Of a stretch of DNA of 64,000 nt, positions 58,274 to 64,000 are shown in pieces; position 1 is the first letter of the stretch; each line of letters begins with the position of its first letter. The translations under genes were made by a program, and so were the position numbers. A model generated the notes under the pieces. The model did no database searches, had not been told where the DNA came from, and saw nothing but the letters and a program-made list of their open reading frames with translations. The DNA is from Histidinibacterium lentulum. GTDB taxonomy: Bacteria > Pseudomonadota > Alphaproteobacteria > Rhodobacterales > Rhodobacteraceae. The stretch is from NCBI RefSeq assembly GCF_003789055.1, contig NZ_ML119094.1, forward strand, positions 1 through 64,000. Reading direction: 5' to 3'.

Positions 58274-58843
58274 ATGAAACCGTCAGAGACAGTGACGCGC
58301 GGCAGTGGCGACAAACCGACGAGTCCGAGCCTGCTCGCAAATCCTCTGGACTTCATCAGCGAAGACCACCTGCGTGAACGTCAGATTTGCGCAGTTATCG
58401 ACGCGCTGGCAACGGCGGACGCTTTCAATCGCCAAAAAGCGACAACGGTGCTGCGCTTTGTGAACGAGGAACTGAACGTCCACCTGCGCGACGAGGCTGA
58501 GGACCTGTTCCCGCTTCTTGCCCGGCGCTGCACAGAAGAGGATGCGATTGAGGGTGCGATCGACCGGATCAGGGCCGATCAGGATGAGGCGATGCGTCTG
58601 CTGCCCGAAGTGCGTGCGATGCTCGCCGGTTGCCTTGATAGGGGGGCCGATCTGTCCGCAAAGGAGCGCGGGGTGTTGTCCAGGTTTGCGGGGCACGTGC
58701 GGCGCCACCTCGTTGCCGAAAACGCGATCCTCTTGCCGATTGCCCGCGCCCGGCTGACCCGGGCCGATCTGCGGATCCTGTCGAAACACATGCGCTCAAG
58801 ACGCGGGCTGCCAGATTTCCCGGAGACGACCGATGCTGAATGA
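58274..58843 (+). CDS. Hemerythrin-domain protein (second copy)
   Basis: A 189-residue four-helix hemerythrin protein (FISEDHLRERQICAVIDALA, EELNVHLRDEAEDLFPLLARR, RFAGHVRRHLVAENAILLPIAR). It keeps the H...HxxxE...H-E arrangement of di-iron sites. It differs from the hemerythrin at 40566 in length and spacing, so the two are not recent duplicates. NO or oxygen binding near nitrate reductase is an inference. It overlaps the carbonic anhydrase gene by 11 bp. Confidence 0.85.
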   Translation: MKPSETVTRGSGDKPTSPSLLANPLDFISEDHLRERQICAVIDALATADAFNRQKATTVLRFVNEELNVHLRDEAEDLFPLLARRCTEEDAIEGAIDRIRADQDEAMRLLPEVRAMLAGCLDRGADLSAKERGVLSRFAGHVRRHLVAENAILLPIARARLTRADLRILSKHMRSRRGLPDFPETTDAE

Positions 58844-59465
58844 CCTTCTGGCGCGCAACGTGGCGTGGTCGAAACAACGTCACGACGAAGAGCCCGACTA
58901 TTTCACCCGCCTTGCCGCCCTTCAGGCGCCCGAGTTCTTCTGGATCGGCTGTTCGGACAGCCGGGTACCGGCCAACGTGGTCGCGGGGCTCGATCCGGGC
59001 GAGGTTTTCGTCCATCGCAACGTTGCCAACATCGTTCATTCCTCGGACATGAACCTCCTGTCGGCGCTGGAATTCGCGGTCGATGCTCTGCATGTTCGCG
59101 AGATCATCGTTTGCGGCCACTATGGCTGCGGCGGGGTCAAGGCCGCGACCGAGGATCTGCCACACGGTCTGGCCGATCACTGGCTCGAGCCGATCCGGCG
59201 CCTGGCCCGCGCTTACGCGGTCGATCTGGGGCGCGAACCCGACCTCGAAGGACAACGTGACCGGCTGGCCGAACTGAACGTCGTCGAAGGCGTTCGGCGT
59301 GTCTGCGAAACGCCGATCCTTCAGAGGGCATGGCGTCGCGGGGCTGATGTCCGGGTGCACGGCCTGATTTACGGGCTCAAGGACGGGCGCCTGCGCGATC
59401 TCGATTGCAGCATCGGGCCCGGGCATTTCCAGCCTACCCATTCCGCCGAGGAGGCAGCACAATGA
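58833..59465 (+). CDS. Beta-class carbonic anhydrase
   Basis: A 210-residue beta-carbonic anhydrase. Zinc ligands are C40 of GCSDSR with its aspartate-arginine dyad, and the histidine and cysteine of GHYGCGGV near residue 95. It interconverts CO2 and bicarbonate. The gene sits inside the nar operon between hemerythrin and moeA, with overlaps at both ends. Confidence 0.93.
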   Translation: MLNDLLARNVAWSKQRHDEEPDYFTRLAALQAPEFFWIGCSDSRVPANVVAGLDPGEVFVHRNVANIVHSSDMNLLSALEFAVDALHVREIIVCGHYGCGGVKAATEDLPHGLADHWLEPIRRLARAYAVDLGREPDLEGQRDRLAELNVVEGVRRVCETPILQRAWRRGADVRVHGLIYGLKDGRLRDLDCSIGPGHFQPTHSAEEAAQ

Positions 59466-60739
59466 CCATCCATCAAGCCATCGCGTCACCGGGCTGCGGC
59501 TGTGACAGTCAGGACATGCTTCACGCGCTGATCAGCATCGACGAGGCACTGACCCGGATTGCAGGAAACGTAGCACCGGCCGGCCGCACCGAGGCCCTGT
59601 CGCTCGACCACGCCTTTGGCCGCATTCTTGCCCAGCCGGTCCGGTCCCGGTCCATGGCACCGGCTTTCGATAATGCGGCAATGGATGGCTATGCAATCGC
59701 GACATCGGCCCTGACTGGCGCTGGACCCTGGGTGCTGCCAGTCGTTGCGCGCGTGCCTGCCGGGCAGGCGGTGACGACGCCGGTTGCAGGAGCCGTGGCG
59801 GCCCGGATCTTTACTGGCGCGCCAATCCCCAATGGCGCGGACGCTGTCGTGATGCAGGAGGACGTCCTGCGTGACGGGGACGTCATACATCTGTCGCACA
59901 GACCTGAACCGGGTTTGAACGTCCGCCGCGCGGGTAGTGACATGTACAAGGGTGCGACCGTTCTGGACAAGGGCCGCAGGCTCGGACCAAGGGAGATCGC
60001 CGCCTGTGCCGCCGCCGGCGCGGGCATCCTGCGTGTTCGGCGCAGGCTGCGCGTGGCACTGCTTGTCACCGGCGACGAGGTACGCCGCGCCGGGGGCGCG
60101 CGCGAGGAAGCCCAGATCTGGGACGTGAACACACCGATGCTGACGGCAGGCCTTGCAGCTGCGGATGTGGACGTCGTTGCCTCGGCTCATGGTGCCGACA
60201 ACCTTGCCGGTCTTGTCCGTGAATTGGGCGACATGGCGGCGCAAGCCGATCTTGTCATCACCACGGGCGGTATCTCGGTGGGCGAAGAAGATCATGTGAA
60301 GCCGGCCGTCATGGCATTGGGCGGCGAAACCCTGTTCAGCGGCGTCGCGATCAAACCGGGCAAGCCGGTGTCGGTCGGGCGCATCGGCAAGGCGCACTGG
60401 CTTGGATTGCCCGGCAACCCGGTATCGACCTTCGTCACATGGCAGGTCTTCGGACTGGCGCTGATCCGTGCCCTGAGCGGCGCGGGACCCGCCCCGACCC
60501 GACGGCATGTCGTGACCGCAGGCCCAATCCGCCGCAAGCCCGGGCGCTGCGAACTCCGACCCGCCACGCTGGCCGGTTTCGATGGCCATGGTCGCGAGAT
60601 CGTCTCCTTCGAGGATGCCACACATTCGGCCCGTGTCGGGCTGCTCTCTCCAGCGGACGGGCTGATGTTTCTGCCCGCCGACGTCGAATCCCTGCCAGCC
60701 GGTGCGCTGGTCGAATTCCAACCTTTTTGCCAATCCTGA
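59462..60739 (+). CDS. moeA: Molybdopterin molybdenumtransferase
   Basis: A 425-residue MoeA that inserts molybdate into adenylated molybdopterin for NarG. Family motifs are PAFDNAAMDGYAI, VARIFTGAPIPNGADAVVMQE, the MPT-binding DLVITTGGISVGEEDHVKP and LPGNPVSTFVTWQVF. The start MTIHQAI overlaps the preceding stop (ATGA) and has GGAGG upstream. An extra N-terminal CGCD segment is unusual. It is a dedicated cofactor enzyme for the plasmid-borne reductase. Confidence 0.94.
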   Translation: MTIHQAIASPGCGCDSQDMLHALISIDEALTRIAGNVAPAGRTEALSLDHAFGRILAQPVRSRSMAPAFDNAAMDGYAIATSALTGAGPWVLPVVARVPAGQAVTTPVAGAVAARIFTGAPIPNGADAVVMQEDVLRDGDVIHLSHRPEPGLNVRRAGSDMYKGATVLDKGRRLGPREIAACAAAGAGILRVRRRLRVALLVTGDEVRRAGGAREEAQIWDVNTPMLTAGLAAADVDVVASAHGADNLAGLVRELGDMAAQADLVITTGGISVGEEDHVKPAVMALGGETLFSGVAIKPGKPVSVGRIGKAHWLGLPGNPVSTFVTWQVFGLALIRALSGAGPAPTRRHVVTAGPIRRKPGRCELRPATLAGFDGHGREIVSFEDATHSARVGLLSPADGLMFLPADVESLPAGALVEFQPFCQS

Positions 60740-60752
60740 AGGAGCCCCGGAC

Positions 60753-61274
60753 ATGAAACTCGCCTACACGATGGCGCCAGGACGCGGCGATACGGATCTG
60801 GTGCTTGAACGGCTGGCAGCGAACCTCGCAGCCCGGGGCCTCAGATGCTGCGGAACCGTCCAGATCAACAGCGAGCGCGCCGATGCCGGCCCCTGCGACA
60901 TGGATGTGCGGGTGCTGCCCGATGGTCCCGTTCTGCGCATCAGCCAGGACCTCGGGTCGCAGGCGCGGGGGTGCCGCCTCGACCCGGCCGCGCTTGAAAC
61001 GGCGGTCGGGCTGGTCAAGGTGAGCCTTTCATCCGGCGCGGACCTGCTGATCGTCAACAAGTTCGGAAAGCACGAGGCGGAGGGGCGGGGGTTCCGCGAC
61101 GTGATCGCCGAGGCGGTTGCGATGGAGATCCCCGTTCTGGTCGGTCTAAATGCGCTCAACCGACCGGCCTTCGAGAGTTTCGCGGAAGGGCTGGCAGTTC
61201 AGCTACCGTCTGATCCCGCGGCGCTGATGGCTTGGGTTAAGGAAGTGACAACGAGGGTTGACGAGGTGGCCTGA
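60753..61274 (+). CDS. DUF2478 protein (paralogue 2)
   Basis: A 173-residue DUF2478 protein similar along its length to the one at 41056-41589 (shared MDVRVLPDGPVLRISQDLG and LLIVNKFGKHEAEGRGFRD). The P-loop-like region is APGRGDTDL. It is last gene of the nar operon after moeA, again suggesting a molybdenum-related function. GAAGGAG precedes the ATG. Confidence 0.87.
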   Translation: MKLAYTMAPGRGDTDLVLERLAANLAARGLRCCGTVQINSERADAGPCDMDVRVLPDGPVLRISQDLGSQARGCRLDPAALETAVGLVKVSLSSGADLLIVNKFGKHEAEGRGFRDVIAEAVAMEIPVLVGLNALNRPAFESFAEGLAVQLPSDPAALMAWVKEVTTRVDEVA

Positions 61275-61369
61275 GGTCAACCGACGCGCGCGACTTCCCG
61301 TCCCCCCTCCCGCCATTCCGGCAAACCGCCCTCCAGCCGCCGTGCGTTTAGCCCGTGGCGACGCAGGGT

Positions 61370-61404
61370 GGCGGGCCTGATGGGCCTATCGGATCAGGCC
61401 CGCC
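61370..61404. terminator. Strong terminator-like hairpin after the nar operon
   Basis: GGCGGGCCTGAT (61370-61381) and ATCAGGCCCGCC (61393-61404) form a perfect 12-bp stem with an 11-base loop, between the convergent DUF2478 gene and the small exported protein. It can terminate both. Confidence 0.75.
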
Positions 61405-61424
61405 CAGTGCCAGCGGGAGGGGGG

Positions 61425-61700
61425 CTACTCGACAGCCTCGATGAACCGCCCGTATTCCTCGCTCACTTCCCTAGCCTCAATAAAGGCCCGCGCGCGCTCC
61501 GCGTCGATGCAGCGGAAGTAGTCCTGCACATCGGCGATATAGGCCTCGAAGTCCCCCCGGATCAGATCCGCGTAAGCGCGCATGTCATCTCGGGACGCGG
61601 GCAGGAACGGCCGTTCCGGCGGGATGCAGGCATGGGCCGGGCCACTCATCACAAGGACGGTGATCAGCAGCGCGAGGGGGATGTTGCACGCACAGGACAT
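61425..61700 (-). CDS. Small exported protein near the virB cluster
   Basis: A 91-residue protein with a signal peptide (MSCACNIPLALLITVLVMSG, cleavage after HA near residue 24) and a mature helical, acidic part CIPPERPFLPASRDDMRAYA... with cysteines at each end. I do not recognise a named family. Position next to virB genes suggests a periplasmic accessory of conjugation. It is antisense to the virB operon and separated from it by a 194-bp spacer that would hold both promoters. Confidence 0.65.
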   Translation of the reverse strand: MSCACNIPLALLITVLVMSGPAHACIPPERPFLPASRDDMRAYADLIRGDFEAYIADVQDYFRCIDAERARAFIEAREVSEEYGRFIEAVE

Positions 61701-61894
61701 GTGCAGGGCAAAACTCCTTTGCCGCCTTTAAGATCACGACTTTGTCAGCTATCACCGTTATCGGAGCAAGGCAATCTGCGTCAAGTCGATTTAATTGTCT
61801 TGCTATCATTCATGTTGTCTTGTATCGCCCGCGGTGTTGCGACCCCGTGGGCCCGAGACTGCACCCAGGCAGAACAAGGACCCAAGGGAAGGCC

Positions 61895-62254
61895 ATGATA
61901 GAAGAAGCACCGAATGTGGTTACAGAAGACGGGCTGCGCGGCCTCCTTACCGAGGGCTATCTCATCGAGGTGGTCTGCAAGGAAGGCGCCGAGAAGCGCC
62001 ATAACAGCTGGTACGGCGCCTGGGTCATCCGAGCCGTTGCCCCGGATGGCGGTGACGACAAGATGCTTGTCACCAGCCGCAGCGTCCTCAAGCTGCGCGA
62101 TTTCAAGACCATCGTCGGCCTTGTCAGCTTCCTTGCCGACATGGGCTGCACGACCGCCAGCATCCCGCTCGTCGAAGGCGCCCGCGAGCGCCATGCAGCA
62201 CCCGGGCGCACGCCCGAGTCACGGACCGGACCGGTTCTGGTCAAGGACAACTGA
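61895..62254 (+). CDS. Uncharacterised protein preceding virB1
   Basis: A 119-residue protein (MIEEAPNVVTEDGLRGLLTE...), with a compact alpha/beta pattern: EVVCKEGAEKRHNSWYGAWV and LVTSRSVLKLRDFKTIVGLVSFL. No known domain, no signal peptide. GGGAAGG lies two to eight bases before the ATG. Its 3' end overlaps the probable start of virB1, so it is first gene of the virB transcript. Confidence 0.7.
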   Translation: MIEEAPNVVTEDGLRGLLTEGYLIEVVCKEGAEKRHNSWYGAWVIRAVAPDGGDDKMLVTSRSVLKLRDFKTIVGLVSFLADMGCTTASIPLVEGARERHAAPGRTPESRTGPVLVKDN

Positions 62255-62963
62255 CCGCGCGTTTGCGCTCGTCGTTGCATTGGGTACAGGTGTTTGTTCC
62301 GCACCCTTGGCCCTGGCCGACGGTTTCATCTTCCAGGTCAGTCCCGATGGCCGACTGATCGACACCGCCGAGACTGCGAGCACCTTGCGCTCGTTCACTG
62401 GCGAAGAAGATGCCCAGAATGGGCCTCTTACAGATCGTCTCTTTCTCTTTGCAGCACCGCAGGCCCGTGGGGATGATGGTCCCCTGAGCGATATGACAGC
62501 TGCCGCAGCGATTGCCCCGCGCGCCATCCGCGCCGCCCCCGAAATCCTCCACGCCATCGAGACCACGGCGCTGCGTTACGGCAGCCATGATGCCCTGCGT
62601 CAGGCGGGCCTGTCGGTCACCGATTGGGCGCTGTTCTACCGCGCCAATATCGAGGTCGAGAGCGCCTACAATCCCGGCGCGCGCAGCCCGGTCGGAGCCA
62701 TCGGGCTCGGCCAGCTCATGCCTGACACCGCGCGCGATCTCGGCGTCGACCCCCATGACATCGCGCAGAACCTCGACGGGTCGGCCCGTTACCTGTTGAT
62801 GATGCTCGAGCAGTTCGGCGATCCCGCGCTGGCGCTCGCGGCCTACAATGCCGGTCCCCATGCGGTCACCCGCCACGGCGGCATTCCCCCCTTTCGAGAA
62901 ACCCAAGGCCATGTGGCCCGTGTGACAGCCGTGTTCCAGCGGCTGAGAGGAGACCTTTCGTGA
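62193..62963 (+). CDS. virB1: VirB1-type lytic transglycosylase
   Basis: A protein of about 256 residues with an SLT (lytic transglycosylase) domain. The catalytic glutamate is in NIEVESAYNPGARSPVGAIG, followed by GLGQLMPDTARDLGV and ALAAYNAGPHAV. It opens peptidoglycan for assembly of the type IV secretion channel. The N-terminus is a signal peptide (hydrophobic AFALVVALGTG, cleavage near LALA). The only usable ATG upstream in frame is at 62193, inside the preceding gene. It overlaps virB2 by four bases. Confidence 0.85.
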   Translation: MQHPGARPSHGPDRFWSRTTDRAFALVVALGTGVCSAPLALADGFIFQVSPDGRLIDTAETASTLRSFTGEEDAQNGPLTDRLFLFAAPQARGDDGPLSDMTAAAAIAPRAIRAAPEILHAIETTALRYGSHDALRQAGLSVTDWALFYRANIEVESAYNPGARSPVGAIGLGQLMPDTARDLGVDPHDIAQNLDGSARYLLMMLEQFGDPALALAAYNAGPHAVTRHGGIPPFRETQGHVARVTAVFQRLRGDLS

Positions 62964-63250
62964 CGTCCAAACCTTCCATTGTCGCGCTCGGCGCGATGGC
63001 CCTCATCGTGCTGGCCGGCCCCGCTCTGGCCCAAAGCATCGACCTCTCGCCCGTGCAGACCCTGCTGCAGGGCATCGTCGATGCGATCACCGGCCCCTTG
63101 GGCATCGTGATCGGCACGCTCGCGCTGATCGGCGTGTTCCTCTCCTGGCTCTTCGGCATCCTCGACTTCCGCCAGGCGCTTTGGGTGGTGGTCGCGATCG
63201 CGGGCATCGCCGCGGCGCCCACCATCGTCGCCGCCATCTGGACGACCTGA
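62960..63250 (+). CDS. virB2: VirB2/TrbC-type major pilin
   Basis: A 96-residue VirB2 pilin precursor starting at GTG (GTGA overlap with virB1). A signal peptide (LGAMALIVLAGPALAQ) is followed by two hydrophobic helices (GPLGIVIGTLALIGVFLSWLF and ALWVVVAIAGIAAAPTIVAA). It builds the conjugative pilus. AGGAGA lies upstream. Confidence 0.9.
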   Translation: MTSKPSIVALGAMALIVLAGPALAQSIDLSPVQTLLQGIVDAITGPLGIVIGTLALIGVFLSWLFGILDFRQALWVVVAIAGIAAAPTIVAAIWTT

Positions 63251-63259
63251 GAAGCACCC

Positions 63260-63538
63260 ATGTCCGACCAGTCCCGCGTGTTCATCGGCCTTCTCAGGCC
63301 ACCCAAGCTGATGGGCTTGCCGATCATGTACGCCATGGTTTGGCTCTTCGGCTCGACGCTTCTGTTCCTCTGGGTCCAGAGCTGGGTGGTGGCCGTCTTC
63401 GCGGGGCTGGCCTGGCCGGCGCTCTGGAAAGCCGCGGACTGGGATCCAAACTTCCTCGATGTCCTGGTGATCACCTTGCAGGAAACCCCGCCCACGGCGA
63501 ACCGCAAGCTGCACGGGGGCGACAGCTATGCACCGTGA
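63260..63538 (+). CDS. virB3: VirB3-type channel protein
   Basis: A 92-residue VirB3 with the usual RPPKLMGLPIMY motif and two adjacent transmembrane segments (YAMVWLFGSTLLFLWVQSW and VVAVFAGLAWPALW). It is part of the inner-membrane complex, interacting with VirB4. It follows virB2 by 9 bp and overlaps virB4 by 11 bp. Confidence 0.9.
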   Translation: MSDQSRVFIGLLRPPKLMGLPIMYAMVWLFGSTLLFLWVQSWVVAVFAGLAWPALWKAADWDPNFLDVLVITLQETPPTANRKLHGGDSYAP

Positions 63539-64000
63539 TGGAATTGCCGATGATGTGGCCGACACCCTCGATCCGCTGACCGCGCTGCCTGCGTGGGTCA
63601 AGGGCGAGAAGCAGCTCTCCACGATGCTACCCTATGTGAGCCTCTTGACCGACCGGACGATCCGAACGCGCGGCAACGAGCTGATGCAATGCATCCGGCT
63701 GGAAGGGGTGAACAGCACCACGAGCGAGGATGCGCATCTCGACCGGATCGGCGGGCTCCTGGCAGGCATCGTCGCGCAGGTCGGAACCGAGTTCTCATTC
63801 TACCTCCACAAGGTGTCGAAAGCGGTCGACGTGACCCTGCCGCCCATCCCGGGCGAGGGGTTCGCGGCAGCCGTCGACCAGCGCTGGCGCGCGCATCTGG
63901 GCCGGTCGGGCCTGCGCGACAAGACGCTGACGCTGACGGTGCTGAAGCGCCCGGAGGCAGGCAGCCGTCTGCCCTTCGGGCTGGGGGCGTCGCGTGCGCG
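63528..64000 (+). CDS. virB4: VirB4-type secretion ATPase, 5' part
   Basis: The first 157 codons of VirB4. The reading frame from the ATG at 63528 gives LPAWVKGEKQLSTMLPYVSL and RGNELMQCIRLEG, typical of VirB4/CagE N-termini. The window ends before the Walker motifs. VirB4 ATPases power pilus assembly and substrate transfer. Confidence 0.88.
   Translation, partial: MHRDGIADDVADTLDPLTALPAWVKGEKQLSTMLPYVSLLTDRTIRTRGNELMQCIRLEGVNSTTSEDAHLDRIGGLLAGIVAQVGTEFSFYLHKVSKAVDVTLPPIPGEGFAAAVDQRWRAHLGRSGLRDKTLTLTVLKRPEAGSRLPFGLGASRA

Noticed and set aside
1-64000. CRISPR arrays, rRNA and tRNA genes
   Set aside because: No regularly spaced direct repeats of array type and no recognisable rRNA or tRNA sequence were found on reading both strands.

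Overview
The window looks like part of a large conjugative repABC replicon (plasmid or chromid) from an alphaproteobacterium, most likely Rhodobacteraceae (Paracoccus/Rhodobacter/Roseobacter type). The grounds are a complete repA-repB-repC unit with palindromic parS-like sites and a counter-transcribed RNA, a perfect GTTC-N7-GTTC alphaproteobacterial LexA box, an HvrA-like H-NS protein, a fused double NarK of the kind known from Paracoccus, high GC, and the first genes of a VirB-type secretion system at the right edge. No rRNA, tRNA or CRISPR was seen.

Left part (about 0-25.4 kb) is mostly on the minus strand and resembles the first-entering (leading) region of a conjugative plasmid. It opens with a truncated MmeI-like DNA methyltransferase, a FitAB-type toxin-antitoxin pair and a WGR protein. 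It continues with a SLOG (DUF2493) protein, a Toprim protein, a very large strawberry-notch helicase fused to a methyltransferase under an SOS-type promoter, an AbiE toxin-antitoxin pair, and a run of small conserved plasmid proteins including DUF6915 and DUF6878. RadC/JAB, DUF932, SSB and a 723-residue ParB-like protein follow. Several of these genes are preceded by closely related GC-rich hairpin leaders. On the plus strand this block carries DUF2087, GFA and H-NS genes and the two-gene DUF5131/TcmP (three-Cys-motif) system.

Central part (25.4-34 kb) holds repC, repB and repA with three parS-like palindromes and an antisense RNA, then a serine recombinase, an RHE_PE00001-type regulator with a probable leaderless promoter, an HD-domain protein, a winged-helix plasmid protein and an exported TrbM-like protein.

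Right part (34-61.3 kb) is a metabolic cargo region. A TetR-controlled efflux unit (cytochrome b561, membrane-fusion protein, RND pump) comes first. A compact anaerobic nitrate-respiration island follows: NsrR; hemerythrin, DUF2478, 5-formyltetrahydrofolate cyclo-ligase, ubiT-ubiU-ubiV (oxygen-independent ubiquinone synthesis), nnrS and nnrU in one operon; a Crp/Fnr regulator (NarR-like) with a CMD-fold protein; and, divergently, narK-narG-narH-narJ-narI, a parvulin, a second hemerythrin, a beta-carbonic anhydrase, moeA and a second DUF2478. The island thus supplies the enzyme, its transporter, cofactor and quinone synthesis, and NO regulation and repair on one mobile segment. The last 2.6 kb starts the conjugation apparatus: a small exported protein, an unknown 119-residue protein, virB1, virB2, virB3 and the first part of virB4, which runs off the window.
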